DNA of 64,000 nt from Arthrobacter sp. Y-9 (GCF_029690065.1 NZ_CP121463.1:3224001-3288000), one strand, 5' to 3'; positions 31,361 through 40,678 are shown, counted from the stretch's first letter. Notes: generated by a model from the letters alone, not told the origin. Translations and numbers: made by a program.

Positions 31361-32260
31361 ATGAGCAGCCCCGGCGCCCTCGACAGCGCGGACCCGTTCG
31401 TCACCCACCGCAGCCTGCTCTTCACCGTGGCCTACGAGATGCTCGGCTCCGCAGCGGACGCCGAGGATCTGGTGCAGGAGGCCTGGCTGCGGTGGGCCGG
31501 GCTGGACCCGGAGGCCCGCGCCGAGGTGCGCGATCCCCGCGCCTACCTGGTCCGGACGGTCACGCGCCTGGCGCTCAACCAGCTCCGGACCCTGGCGCGG
31601 CGGCGGGAGGACTACATCGGGGAATGGCTCCCCGAGCCGGTGCTCACCGTGCCGGATGTGGCCGACGACGTCGAGCTGGCCGAGAGCGTCTCAATCGCCA
31701 TGCTGACGGTGCTGGAGTCGCTGGCGCCGGTGGAGCGCGCGGTGTTCGTGCTGCGCGAGGTGTTCGACACCCCGTACGAGGAGATCGCCCAGGCGGTGGA
31801 CAAGTCGCCGGCCGCGGTGCGGCAGATCGTCAGCCGCGCCCGCTCCCACGTGGCCGCGCGGCGTCCTCGCGTCCACGTCGACCGCGGCGAGCAGCGACAG
31901 GTCGTGGAACGGTTCCTGGCGGCGGTGAGCACCGGCGATGTGCAGGGGCTCATGGACGTCCTGGCGCCCGACGTCGTGCTGATCGCCGACGGCGGCGGCC
32001 TGGCTCAGGCGGTCAGGGTGCCGGTCCTCGGCCTGAAGAAGGTCGTCAACCTGCTCAAGTCCTTCCCGCAGGCGGCGGTGAATCCGCGCAGTGCGGTGCT
32101 GTGGCTCAACGGCCTGCCGGGTCTGCGCATCGACGACGAAGTGGCGGGCCCCACGCTCATCAGCGTGGCGGTCGAGGACGGCCGGATCACCCGGATCTTC
32201 GCGATGCGGAACCCGCAGAAGCTCGGCGCCGTGGAGGATGAGACCCGGCTGACGCGCTGA
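31361..32260 (+). CDS. ECF41-type (SigJ-like) sigma factor
   Basis: 299 residues: sigma regions 2 and 4 (LVQEAWLRWAGLDPEA, LAPVERAVFVLREVFDTPYE, VRQIVSRARSHVA) followed by a C-terminal SnoaL-like domain of about 100 residues. The three ECF41 hallmarks are all there: WLPEP in the inter-region linker, DGGG near residue 212, and an NPxKL motif (NPQKL) near the end. The C-terminal domain takes the place of an anti-sigma factor and modulates activity. The gene forms an operon with the AhpD-like gene. The ATG at 31361 is the only sensible start. Confidence 0.94.
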   Translation: MSSPGALDSADPFVTHRSLLFTVAYEMLGSAADAEDLVQEAWLRWAGLDPEARAEVRDPRAYLVRTVTRLALNQLRTLARRREDYIGEWLPEPVLTVPDVADDVELAESVSIAMLTVLESLAPVERAVFVLREVFDTPYEEIAQAVDKSPAAVRQIVSRARSHVAARRPRVHVDRGEQRQVVERFLAAVSTGDVQGLMDVLAPDVVLIADGGGLAQAVRVPVLGLKKVVNLLKSFPQAAVNPRSAVLWLNGLPGLRIDDEVAGPTLISVAVEDGRITRIFAMRNPQKLGAVEDETRLTR

Positions 32261-32280
32261 CTGCCGGGGCCGGGATTTCG

Positions 32281-32733
32281 CTAGTTCTCCCCCATGGCGG
32301 CGTTGAAGCGGTCCAGCATCTCGGCGAACGCCTCCAGGTCCTCGTTGGACCAGTCGGCGAGCCGTTCGATCATGACTTCATTGAGCAGGCGGGCCGAGGT
32401 CTCCAGCGCCGCCTCGCCCTCCGGGGTGAGCCGCAGGGCCTGGCTGCGTGCCGTGGACTCCGGATCCACCACGGCCATGAGGCCCATACGGGTGAGCGCC
32501 GCGAGCTGCCGGGACACCGTGGAGCGGTTGAGTTCGAAATGCGTGGCCATGTCCACGGCCCGGCACCCGGGGTGGGAACGGATGTACTCCAGCATGGAAT
32601 GGTCCACCGGCGAGAGCGTCTGGTTGGAGCGCCTCAAGCGGGCACTCCCCCGCCTGCTGACCGTGGTCAGGCCCGTCTGAATACGGGCCACGGCGGCGTC
32701 GTGCTCGGCATGCTCCTTCTCCGGTGTCACCAT
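32281..32733 (-). CDS. MarR-family transcriptional regulator
   Basis: 150 residues with a winged helix (AVDMATHFELNRSTVSRQLA) and the wing segment DPESTARSQALRLTPEGEAAL, flanked by helices for dimerisation. MarR proteins usually repress a nearby transporter or detoxification gene in answer to phenolic or oxidising ligands; no clear target is adjacent. The ATG at 32733 abuts GGAGGG, too close for a ribosome site, but a TAGGCT at -7 fits a leaderless start. Confidence 0.9.
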   Translation of the reverse strand: MVTPEKEHAEHDAAVARIQTGLTTVSRRGSARLRRSNQTLSPVDHSMLEYIRSHPGCRAVDMATHFELNRSTVSRQLAALTRMGLMAVVDPESTARSQALRLTPEGEAALETSARLLNEVMIERLADWSNEDLEAFAEMLDRFNAAMGEN

Positions 32734-32739
32734 CCCTCC

Positions 32740-32745
32740 AGCCTA
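32740..32745 (-). promoter_or_regulatory. Candidate leaderless promoter -10 for the marR-type gene (TAGGCT)
   Basis: TAGGCT on the minus strand ends 6 nt before the ATG at 32733. This explains why GGAGGG directly abuts the start codon. Confidence 0.5.
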
Positions 32746-32792
32746 GTGCCGCGGTTGTCACGCCGGCGTCACGGGGACCGAACGGCCTGGAC

Positions 32793-33857
32793 TCAGGCGG
32801 ATCCGCGCACCACGAGCTCGGTCTCCAGGACCGTCCGGCGAGGCGGAGTGGCCCCGGTGAGCAGGTCGATGAGGACGCCGGCCGTCGCCTCGCCCAGCGC
32901 ATGGAGCGGCTGACGGATCGTGGTGAGAGGCGGGGTCGTGGAGACCGCGACCGGGGAGTCGTCATATCCGACGATCGCGACGTCCTCCGGAACCCTGATC
33001 CCTTCCGCGGTGAGGGTCTCCAGCGCGCCGCGGGCCATGAGGTCGTTCGCCGCGAAGATCGCATCGGGCAGCCGCCCGCCCGGTTCCGCGGCCCGGGCGA
33101 GCAGCTCGCGTGCGGCCCGGACACCGTCGGCCTCGAAGTAGTCGCCGGGGACTTCCGCGAAGGGTTCCAGCCCGGCGTCGAGGAGCGCCTTGCGGAATCC
33201 CTGGAGCCGGTCCTCCGCGGCCCCCATCGACAGGGAACCGGTGATGGTCGCGATCCTGGTGCGTCCCGTGCTGATCAGGTGGTCGGCCGCGTACCGCGCG
33301 CCGGTGACATTGTCGACGTCGACGACGTAATCGCTCTCCCGCTCGGCCCACGGGCGGCCGCCGAAGACCACGGGAACGGCCTCGACGATGCTGTCGATGA
33401 AGGCATCGCTCGTGTGATACGAGAGGACGATCGCCCCGTCCACGCCGCCGTTGCGGACGAAGCCGGTGACCCGCCCATCCGGATCATCACTGGCCACCAG
33501 CAGGTTCAGGACATAGTCCGAACGGGCGATCCGGTCGCTGATCCCGGCCACGACGGCTGCGAAGAACGGGTCTCCGAAGAAGCGGGTGGTGTCCTCCGGG
33601 ACGACCAGGGCGATCGCATGGGTCTGGCGGGTGGCCAGGGAGCGGGCGGCGCGATTCGGCACGTAGCCGAGCCGTTCGATGGCGGCGCCCACGGCCTCCA
33701 GGGCCTCAGGGCTCACCGCGGTGGAACCGTTCACCACCCGTGACACCGTGGATCGGGACACGCCGGCGGCGGCCGCCACCTCTTCCAGCGTCGGCCGGGC
33801 TGCACTTTCCCTCGGGTCCACCCCTGCTCCGTTCTCCTGCATACGCTTCGGGTTCAT
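32793..33857 (-). CDS. cebR: LacI-family repressor, CebR-like
   Basis: About 354 residues (ATG at 33857; an ATG at 33842 is possible). Helix-turn-helix PTLEEVAAAAGVSRSTVSRV and hinge NRAARSLATRQTH, then a periplasmic-binding-protein-like effector domain with DAIFAANDLMARGALETL and VPEDVAIVGYDDSPVA. It lies next to a cellobiose-type ABC/GH1 operon, and 14-bp boxes identical or close to the CebR consensus TGGGAGCGCTCCCA occur upstream of the operon and of two secreted glucanases. A cellobiose-responsive repressor role follows from that and from known CebR proteins. TAAGAT at 33880-33875 is a likely -10; no ribosome binding site is seen. Confidence 0.88.
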   Translation of the reverse strand: MNPKRMQENGAGVDPRESAARPTLEEVAAAAGVSRSTVSRVVNGSTAVSPEALEAVGAAIERLGYVPNRAARSLATRQTHAIALVVPEDTTRFFGDPFFAAVVAGISDRIARSDYVLNLLVASDDPDGRVTGFVRNGGVDGAIVLSYHTSDAFIDSIVEAVPVVFGGRPWAERESDYVVDVDNVTGARYAADHLISTGRTRIATITGSLSMGAAEDRLQGFRKALLDAGLEPFAEVPGDYFEADGVRAARELLARAAEPGGRLPDAIFAANDLMARGALETLTAEGIRVPEDVAIVGYDDSPVAVSTTPPLTTIRQPLHALGEATAGVLIDLLTGATPPRRTVLETELVVRGSA

Positions 33858-33977
33858 CGCGGATGACAGCCGTGATCTTACACCGCCCTCCTGTCGGGCA
33901 GCGCCGGCCCACACCACGGCACAGGCCGGGGTTTCCCGGTCCGCGCCGAAGTGTGGGCCGGGCAGCCCGTCATGAAC

Positions 33978-35405
33978 TCACACCGTCCGTTCGGCGATGA
34001 TCCGCCGGTATTCAAGCCCCGAGTCCTTCACCAGGCGCTCCTGCGTCTCGTAGTCGACCCGGACGATCCCGAACCGCTTCTCGTATCCCCAGGCCCACTC
34101 GTAGTTGTCGAGCAGAGACCAGTAGAAGTAGCCGCGGACCTCGACTCCCGCGTCGATCGCCTCGAGGACGGCGCCGAGGTGGTCCCTCAGGAACGCGGTC
34201 CGCTCCGTGTCGGGGACCCGGCCATCAACGAGTCCGTCGTCGTACGCCGCGCCGTTCTCAGTGACGTACAGGGGCAGGCCGGGGGCGGACTCGGCGACGC
34301 GCTGCAGCACCCGCCTCAGGCCGTCGGGCTGCACCTCCCAGTCCATGCCGGTGCGCGGGAGTCCGCGTTCGACCCAGTGCACCCCCTCGGCGGCCGGGAA
34401 GGGTGACTCCGTGCGCCGGGAGACGTGGGCATCGCCTCCCGGCGCCTGCTCGTCCGCGCTCCGGGGAGCGTGCCCCGACACCAGCTCACCGTGGTAGTAG
34501 TTGACGCCCAGCCAGTCGAGCGGCGTGGACACCGCGGCGAGGTCGCCGTCCTGGACGGCCGCCTCCCACCGCGTCACCGCTTCCGGGTGCGCCGACCGGA
34601 TGTCCGCCACGGTGTCCTCCGGGTACGAACCGCGGAGCACCGGATCGAGGAACCATCGGTTGAACTGTCCGTCGATCCGCCGGGCCGCGTCGAGATCAGC
34701 GGGGTCCTGCGGATCGGCGGCATCCGCGACCGTCAGGTTGAGCGTGATGCCGCATTCCAGGGCGTCATCACGCTCGCGCAGGGCCTCGATCGTGCGTCCG
34801 TGGGCGAGCAGCAGGTGATGGGCGGCGAGCAGTCCGTCGCCGACGTCGTACCGGCCCGGGGCGTGCACGCCCGCGGTGTAGGAGAGGAAGGACGAGCACC
34901 ACGGCTCGTTCAGCGTCGTCCAGTGCTTCACCCGGTCGCCGAGCGCGTCATGCAGGGTGAGCCCGTACTCGACGAACCGGTCCGAGGTCTCGCGGACCGT
35001 CCAGCCGCCCTTCTCCTCCAGCGCCTGAGGCATGTCCCAGTGGTAGAGCGTCAGCCAGGGCAGGATCCCCGCTTCCAGCAGCTGATCGACCAGGCGGTCG
35101 TAGAACGCGACCCCGGCCGGGTTGACCTCGCCGCCGTCCGGCCGCACGCGCGACCACGACGCCGAGAACCGGTAACTCTGCAGGCCCAGTTCCCGCATGA
35201 GCGCGACGTCCTCGGGGTACCGGTTGTAGTGGTCACAGGCCACATCCCCGGTGTCTCCCTTCACCACGGCTCCCGGAACGCGGCTGAAGGCGTCCCAGAT
35301 CGAGGCGGTGCGGCCGTCGTCGAACGCGGCGCCCTCGATCTGATACGCGGCGGTCGCGGCGCCGAAGAGGAAGTTCTCCGGGAAGGGTCGGGACATACGG
35401 GTCAT
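33978..35405 (-). CDS. GH1 beta-glucosidase
   Basis: 475 residues, the standard single-domain GH1 length. N-terminal FLFGAATAAYQIEGA, acid/base E167 in TLNEPW and nucleophile E383 in VTENG, SLLDNYEWAWGY near the end. It has no signal peptide and should hydrolyse imported cellobiose or cello-oligosaccharides to glucose in the cytoplasm, as BglC does in Streptomyces. It starts in an ATGA overlap with the upstream permease and ends the operon. Confidence 0.95.
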   Translation of the reverse strand: MTRMSRPFPENFLFGAATAAYQIEGAAFDDGRTASIWDAFSRVPGAVVKGDTGDVACDHYNRYPEDVALMRELGLQSYRFSASWSRVRPDGGEVNPAGVAFYDRLVDQLLEAGILPWLTLYHWDMPQALEEKGGWTVRETSDRFVEYGLTLHDALGDRVKHWTTLNEPWCSSFLSYTAGVHAPGRYDVGDGLLAAHHLLLAHGRTIEALRERDDALECGITLNLTVADAADPQDPADLDAARRIDGQFNRWFLDPVLRGSYPEDTVADIRSAHPEAVTRWEAAVQDGDLAAVSTPLDWLGVNYYHGELVSGHAPRSADEQAPGGDAHVSRRTESPFPAAEGVHWVERGLPRTGMDWEVQPDGLRRVLQRVAESAPGLPLYVTENGAAYDDGLVDGRVPDTERTAFLRDHLGAVLEAIDAGVEVRGYFYWSLLDNYEWAWGYEKRFGIVRVDYETQERLVKDSGLEYRRIIAERTV

Positions 35406-36313
35406 CCTTTCACCGCGCCCTGCATGATGCCGCTGACCAGTTGCTTTCCTGCTCCGGCGAACAGGATCAGCAACGGGATGGTCGACAGCAGCACACCTGC
35501 GAGCACGATCGAGTAGTCGACGAAATGGTTGGACTGGAGCAGTGACAGGGCCACCGGAAGGGTCGGGTCCTGCCGGTCGAGCACGATGAACGGCCAGAAG
35601 AAGTTGTTCCAGGCCGAGACGAAGGTGAACAGCCCGAGCATCGACGCCGCGGGACGGGCCGCCGGCAGGCCGATGGTCCAGAAGGTGCGGAAGGAACTGG
35701 CCCCGTCCATCCGGGCCGCCTCGATCAGCTCATCGGGCACCGCCTGCTGCAGATACTGGGTCATCCAGAACACCCCGAACGCGCTCACGAGCGCGGGGAC
35801 GATGATGGCGCCCGTCTTCCCCGTCCAGCCGAGCTCATTGAAGAGCACGTACAGCGGGACGACACCCAGCTGGGTCGGCACCGCCATGGTCCCGACGACG
35901 AACGCGAGCAGCCAGCCACGCCCGCGGAAGCGGAGCTTGGCGAACGCCCAGCCGGCGAGCGTGGAGAAGAACACCACGGAGAGCGCGATCAGCGCCGAGG
36001 TGAAGACCGAGTTCCACAGGGCCTTCCAGAAGTTCAAGGCGGGGTCGTTGACCACGGTCAGGGCATTGGCGATGAAATTGCCGCCGGGGATCCAGGACAT
36101 GTGGGGGTCCCGGAGCGTGTAGGCGTCCCCCGAACCGATCAGGAACGACCAGTAGAACGGGAAGACGCTCCCGGCCAGCACGAGGCCGAGACACCCGTAC
36201 ACGAACCATCCGGGACGGGTGCCGCGGACGCGTCGGGTGCGTGGCGAGGCGGGCGATGTGGGCGCCGTCGTCGTGCTGCGGTCGCGGGCGGTGGTGCGCG
36301 TTGCGGTGGTCAT
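35402..36313 (-). CDS. Cellobiose-type ABC permease, MalG class
   Basis: 303 residues with a Thr/Arg-rich N-terminal tail of about 35 residues and six helices. The EAA loop reads EAARMDGASSFRTFWTIGLP. It corresponds in order to CebG. Overlaps both neighbours by 4 bp. Together with the next permease it forms the inner-membrane channel for beta-glucan oligosaccharides. Confidence 0.92.
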   Translation of the reverse strand: MTTATRTTARDRSTTTAPTSPASPRTRRVRGTRPGWFVYGCLGLVLAGSVFPFYWSFLIGSGDAYTLRDPHMSWIPGGNFIANALTVVNDPALNFWKALWNSVFTSALIALSVVFFSTLAGWAFAKLRFRGRGWLLAFVVGTMAVPTQLGVVPLYVLFNELGWTGKTGAIIVPALVSAFGVFWMTQYLQQAVPDELIEAARMDGASSFRTFWTIGLPAARPAASMLGLFTFVSAWNNFFWPFIVLDRQDPTLPVALSLLQSNHFVDYSIVLAGVLLSTIPLLILFAGAGKQLVSGIMQGAVKG

Positions 36314-37248
36314 CGCTGGTCTCCGTCCGTGCGCACCAGGGCGCGGGTGATGAGCATGTTGATCGCGCCGATGACGAGCACGATGAGGAACAGGAGCCAG
36401 GCCAGAGCGGCCGCGCGTCCGAAGTTCCATTCGCCCCAGCCGATGTTGTAGAGGTACAGGGAGATGGTCAGCCACTGGCTGTTGGACCCTCCGGTCCCGT
36501 ACTGGTCGTACATCCGGGGCTCGTCGAAGATCTGCAGACCGCCGATGGTGGAGGTGATGACGACGAAGATGAGCGTCGGACGCAGACTCGGCAGCGTGAT
36601 GGCGAAGAACTGGCGGAACCGGCCCGCGCCGTCCACCGTCGCGGCCTCGTAGTAATCGCGAGGGATCGCCTGCATGGCGGCCAGGAGGATCAGCGTGTTG
36701 TAGCCCGTCCAGCGGAAGTTCACCATCGTGGCGATCGCGATGTGACTGGCGAAAGCGTTGGTGTGCCACGGGATCGGCTCCAGGCCGATGCCCTGCAGCG
36801 CGGTGTTGACGAGGCCGTACCGGTCACCGAACAGATTCGAGAAGATGAGCGCGACGGCGACGGGCGCGACGACGTACGGCAGCAGCACGCCCATGCGCCA
36901 GAAGGTCTTCGCGCGCAGGTTCTGGTCCAGGAGCGCGGCGAGGAACACCGCGAACACCATCTGAGGAACGCTGGAGAGCAGGAAGATGCTGAACGTGTTG
37001 CGGAGGGCGATCCAAAACTTCGGCTGGCCCAGCACGTAGGCATACTGGTCGAATCCGATCCAGGTCCCTTTGCCGCGGACCTGGTCCCAGTCCATGAACG
37101 AGATGACCGCCGTGTAGGCGATGGGGAAAAGCCCCACGACGAGGAACAGCAGGAAGAACGGCGAAATGTAGAGGTAGGGCGAGAGCTTCAGATCCCAGCG
37201 CGAGAGGCGCGCCCCGAAGCCGAAACGCCGCGGCGTGGCAGTGGTCAT
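36310..37248 (-). CDS. Cellobiose-type ABC permease, MalF class
   Basis: 312 residues with six helices and EAA loop EAATVDGAGRFRQFFAITLP. It corresponds in order to CebF. It lies 85 bp downstream of the binding-protein gene, the gap holding a strong hairpin. As in other actinobacterial sugar importers, no ATPase gene is in the operon. Confidence 0.92.
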   Translation of the reverse strand: MTTATPRRFGFGARLSRWDLKLSPYLYISPFFLLFLVVGLFPIAYTAVISFMDWDQVRGKGTWIGFDQYAYVLGQPKFWIALRNTFSIFLLSSVPQMVFAVFLAALLDQNLRAKTFWRMGVLLPYVVAPVAVALIFSNLFGDRYGLVNTALQGIGLEPIPWHTNAFASHIAIATMVNFRWTGYNTLILLAAMQAIPRDYYEAATVDGAGRFRQFFAITLPSLRPTLIFVVITSTIGGLQIFDEPRMYDQYGTGGSNSQWLTISLYLYNIGWGEWNFGRAAALAWLLFLIVLVIGAINMLITRALVRTDGDQR

Positions 37249-37290
37249 GACAGGTCCTAGAGGGTTGTCCGGGCGGGAAGGCGGGAAACG

Positions 37291-37327
37291 GGCGGGGCCG
37301 CCCTGGTGTACGGAAGGCGGCCCCGCC
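37291..37327 (-). terminator. Intra-operon hairpin after the binding-protein gene
   Basis: GGCGGGGCCGCC (37291-37302) and its exact complement (37316-37327) around a 13-nt loop. There is no T-run. Hairpins at this place usually stabilise binding-protein mRNA and reduce read-through to the permease genes. Confidence 0.75.
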
Positions 37328-37333
37328 GCGGCG

Positions 37334-38605
37334 TTACTTCAGTGCCGTGACTTCGTCAGTCCACTGCTTCCAGGAGGTCTCCGCATCCTGGGTCCGTTCC
37401 TCCACGCGGGTCAGGGCCTTCTGCATCGCGTCGTTGATGGGGAAGTAGCGCTGTCCCTTGAACGGCGCCACCGTCACGGCCTTCGCGCGCTCGGACAGGA
37501 TCTTGCCGACAGGCGCATTGTTGAAGTACTTGTCGGTCGCCCCGAGCAGCGTCTTGTCAGCGAGCCCCTTCTGCTGGCTCGGGAAGGTGCCGGCGTTGGA
37601 GAACGCCTTGATCTGCTGGGCAGGGTCCGTCAGCCAGTCCGCGAGCTCCTGGGCGGCTTTGACGTTCTTCCCGTTCTTCGGCACCGTCAGGTAGGAGCCG
37701 CCCCAGTTGCCGCCCCCATTGGGGAACACATTGGCGATGTCCCAGCCCTTGACGCCCTTGGCGTTGCCCGAGATGACGCCCAGCATCCATCCGGGGCAGA
37801 GCATCGTGGCGAAGGAGCCGTTCGACAGGCCCTTCATCCAGTCCGGCGACCACTGGCTGAGGTGTGCCGACTGCGTCTTGCTGGCCTTCAGGACCTTGTC
37901 GTAGGCCGTCTTGACGTCGGCGTTCGTCGTCGCGATGACCTCACCGCTCTTGGGGTCCTCGTAGGCGGCCTCGATCTGGTTGACGATGCCCTGGTAGGTC
38001 CCGCCGGCCGAGTCGAAGAACGGCTTGCCCGTCGCGGCGGTGTACTTCGCACCCACCTCGAAGTAGTGGTCCCAGTCGCCCTGGAGGAGCTTGGCCACGG
38101 CTTCGCGATCGGTCGGGAGACCCGCGGCCGCGAACAGATCGCTGCGGTAGCAGACCCCTTCCGGCCCGATATCGGTGCCGTAGCCGATGAGATTTCCGTC
38201 CTTGTCCGTGGCGGCGGCGGACTTCCAATCGAGCCAGCGGTCCTTGAGCTTCGCGTCGACCGGGGCGAGCAGATCGGAGTACTTCATGACCTCCGGCAGC
38301 CAGTCGACCTCGATGGCTTCGACGTCGGCCAGACCGGACTTGCCGATCTTCTGGAAGTAGTTCTCGCGGGCCTCGTTACTGGTGGCGGCCCGGTTGTGCA
38401 CGATCTTCACGTTCGGGTGGGAGGCCGTGTACTCCTTCAGCAGCGCATCGGTGTACCCGAAATCGTTGAAGGTCGCGACCGTGAGCGTGATGGGAGCATT
38501 CGGGTCGGACGGGGCATTGCCGCCGGAACAGCCGGTCAGGACCAGGGATGCGGCGGCGACGGCCGCCGCGACGGGGATGGCGAATCTGCGTGCTGTGAGT
38601 TTCAC
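37334..38605 (-). CDS. Cellobiose/cello-oligosaccharide-binding lipoprotein, CebE-like
   Basis: 423 residues. Basic start, hydrophobic core and lipobox LTGC (Cys about residue 26) mark a lipoprotein. The body is a family-1 sugar-binding protein: LTVATFNDFGYTDALLKEY, GYGTDIGPEGVCYRSDLF, FDSAGGTYQGIVNQIEAA and LSNGSFATMLCPGWMLGVI, a pattern shared with cellobiose-binding proteins. I use the GTG at 38605 because AAAGGAG lies 6 nt before it, while the GTG at 38611 touches that site. Two CebR-type boxes lie upstream. Confidence 0.9.
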   Translation of the reverse strand: MKLTARRFAIPVAAAVAAASLVLTGCSGGNAPSDPNAPITLTVATFNDFGYTDALLKEYTASHPNVKIVHNRAATSNEARENYFQKIGKSGLADVEAIEVDWLPEVMKYSDLLAPVDAKLKDRWLDWKSAAATDKDGNLIGYGTDIGPEGVCYRSDLFAAAGLPTDREAVAKLLQGDWDHYFEVGAKYTAATGKPFFDSAGGTYQGIVNQIEAAYEDPKSGEVIATTNADVKTAYDKVLKASKTQSAHLSQWSPDWMKGLSNGSFATMLCPGWMLGVISGNAKGVKGWDIANVFPNGGGNWGGSYLTVPKNGKNVKAAQELADWLTDPAQQIKAFSNAGTFPSQQKGLADKTLLGATDKYFNNAPVGKILSERAKAVTVAPFKGQRYFPINDAMQKALTRVEERTQDAETSWKQWTDEVTALK

Positions 38606-38663
38606 GGGCACTCCTTTGTGTGCGTGGTGATGATGCGGAGTTCATGTGGTGCGAGGTGGAGCA

Positions 38664-38708
38664 TGGGAGCGCTCCCAGAAGGAATTTGAGTGTATGAGAG
38701 CGCTCCCA
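38664..38708. promoter_or_regulatory. Two CebR-type operators before the binding-protein operon
   Basis: TGGGAGCGCTCCCA (38664-38677) is a perfect match to the known CebR box. TGAGAGCGCTCCCA (38695-38708) has one difference. They are centred 31 bp apart, about three helical turns, upstream of the start at 38605. Confidence 0.88.
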
Positions 38709-38775
38709 CGCGTGTCAATGGATTTCATCCGGCCGAATGCGGCGGCGGGAAATCCCCTCCGCGGACCCGGACCGG

Positions 38776-40389
38776 CTACCGGGTCGCGCAGGCCGCGCCG
38801 TTGAGGCGGAACTGCCATGGGGCATCGGCCGCTCCAACGCCCCGCACGACGAGGGACGTTTCTGCGCCGGGCGCAAGGGACGTGGCCCTGCCGCGTGCAC
38901 TGACCGACACCTCGGCGCCACGCTGCACGAAGGTCGCGCCGGGCACGGCCTTGACCTTCTGGTCACCGCCGAAGGTCCAGCTCAGCACCCAGCGCGTGGC
39001 GGTCTCCGATCCAAGATTGCGGAGGCGCAGGGTCTGCGAGAACGAAGCGCCGTGCCCGGTCGGCGTCACCGTCACCTCACACGTGAGCGGCGCCAGCGCG
39101 GGCGCCGCGTTCGCGACGAGTTCACGCGCCTGCTCAGGGAACCACTGCCCGGCCGGCGGATCCTGGATTCCCCGCGCTGGATCCAGAGGCCCTGCCGTGC
39201 CGCGATAGCACTGCCCGTCAGACTCGCCCGGAACCTTGACCCACAGGTACGCGTCCGCGAGATCCACGCCCGTGGTGGTGGTCGGCCTCTGCCCCGCGCC
39301 ACGTCCGGGAGGATTGCACCAGTCCTCATGCTGCGGATACACGCCCGCCGGATACTGCCAGGGGCCGATGCCGTTGCGGCTGGTGTCGACGATGAAGCGC
39401 GCGGTCGGCTTGACGCCGCCCAGCTGGGCGGCGTACCGCGAGTCCACCCCCGCCGTGTCGAGGGCGGGGTCCGCGGCGCCCGCACTCCACTCGCCGTACT
39501 GCGACATCGCGACGCCCTGCCAGTCGTTGGCCGGGCCGCCATTCCAGAACTGGTCCCCGCAGTCCTTGAACTTGCCCGGTGCGACCTGGGTGGCATAAGC
39601 GATGCAGGACGAGACCCACGTGCCGTAGGCATTCGAGTTCTTCGTGTACAGGTAGTTCGACACGTTGAGGAAGAACCCGGTGGCGCGGCCCACGCCTGCC
39701 CGGACGAGACGCGAGGAGATCTCCCCGACGTTCAGCCAGGCGGCGTTGGTGCCGTCGAGATACGTGGCCACGGAAGGCAGCGCGCTCAGGACGTCGACGG
39801 CGTGGTTCAGCTGCTCGAACCGCGCGTCCGAAGCCCGCTCGGGATCGGCGCCCTCAGGCCGGCAGGAATCGAGCACACCGTCGAGCGTCGTGTGGAATGG
39901 GATCACTCCGAGCCCGTCCGGCTCGATGAGGACGATCGCCCGGCGGTTGCCGATTCCGGCGGCCACGCCGTCGATCCACGCGTTGTAGGCCTTGGTGTCC
40001 GCGGCGCCACCGGCCGAGTACAGCGCGCAGTCCCGGAAGGGCAGGTTGTAGGCGACGAGCACCGGGACCGTGCCGGACTTCGCGGCCGCCGTGACGACCC
40101 GATCGGCTTCGGCCCGCGCCTCCTGGGGCGTGCCACCCGCCAGCCAGGTCGCCGACGGAATGCTGGCCAGCAGCTGCGCGTCGGAACGCGCCTGACCGCG
40201 GAGTCCCTGCGCGGCCGCGAGCGTCGTGCTCAGCGGGTCTGCGAACAGCGCCGCACCACTGACGCCGGGGACGCCGCCCGGATCATCGACCGCGGCCGGG
40301 GCCGTGGCCTGGGTCGGCAGGGCGGACCCCATTCCGAGCAAGAGCGCGGATGCCAGCACCGCCGACACGCGCATTTTTCTGAACCTCAT
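38776..40389 (-). CDS. Secreted GH6 cellulase with C-terminal CBM2-like domain
   Basis: 537 residues. A signal peptide (1-28) leads to a GH6 domain of about 390 residues: NLPFRDCALYSAGG (Asp120, the assisting Asp of GH6), IVLIEPDGLG (Asp158, proton donor), NVSNYLYTKNSNAYG, FIVDTSRNG and DAYLWVKVPGESDGQC. The C-terminal domain (about 438-537) starts and ends with Cys as in CBM2 but seems to lack some of the surface Trp that bind cellulose. Endoglucanase versus cellobiohydrolase is not decided. ATG at 40389 with GAAGGAG upstream. A CebR-type box lies 38 bp upstream of the start. Confidence 0.93.
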   Translation of the reverse strand: MRFRKMRVSAVLASALLLGMGSALPTQATAPAAVDDPGGVPGVSGAALFADPLSTTLAAAQGLRGQARSDAQLLASIPSATWLAGGTPQEARAEADRVVTAAAKSGTVPVLVAYNLPFRDCALYSAGGAADTKAYNAWIDGVAAGIGNRRAIVLIEPDGLGVIPFHTTLDGVLDSCRPEGADPERASDARFEQLNHAVDVLSALPSVATYLDGTNAAWLNVGEISSRLVRAGVGRATGFFLNVSNYLYTKNSNAYGTWVSSCIAYATQVAPGKFKDCGDQFWNGGPANDWQGVAMSQYGEWSAGAADPALDTAGVDSRYAAQLGGVKPTARFIVDTSRNGIGPWQYPAGVYPQHEDWCNPPGRGAGQRPTTTTGVDLADAYLWVKVPGESDGQCYRGTAGPLDPARGIQDPPAGQWFPEQARELVANAAPALAPLTCEVTVTPTGHGASFSQTLRLRNLGSETATRWVLSWTFGGDQKVKAVPGATFVQRGAEVSVSARGRATSLAPGAETSLVVRGVGAADAPWQFRLNGAACATR

Positions 40390-40426
40390 GTCACTCCTTC
40401 GTGAGGGAAACCCGCCGTGGCGAGCG

Positions 40427-40444
40427 TTTGGGAGCGCTCCCAAA
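40427..40444 (-). promoter_or_regulatory. CebR-type operator before the GH6 gene
   Basis: TTTGGGAGCGCTCCCAAA, an 18-bp perfect palindrome containing the full 14-bp box, 38 bp upstream of the GH6 start codon. Confidence 0.9.
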
Positions 40445-40664
40445 TTGCGTCAACCCTGCCCGACCGCCAACTCCTCCGTCAAGGCTCGGCACTTCGCGCA
40501 CGACTGCTCCCGCGCCCCGCTCAGCGCGACGACGCCGGCAATCCGCCGCGGCACGCCGCCGCTCCGTTGCCGCCCGCTGCCGGAGTTCGGTGATGCCTAT
40601 TGCGGTCGCCGGGTGGTTCACCGACCCCTTGACAGGGCGCATCCGGGTGCCCGAAGGTTGACGG

Positions 40665-40678
40665 TGGGAGCGCTCTCA
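40665..40678 (+). promoter_or_regulatory. CebR-type operator before the GH16 lichenase gene
   Basis: TGGGAGCGCTCTCA, one difference from the perfect box, 45 bp upstream of the GH16 start used here. Confidence 0.82.
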
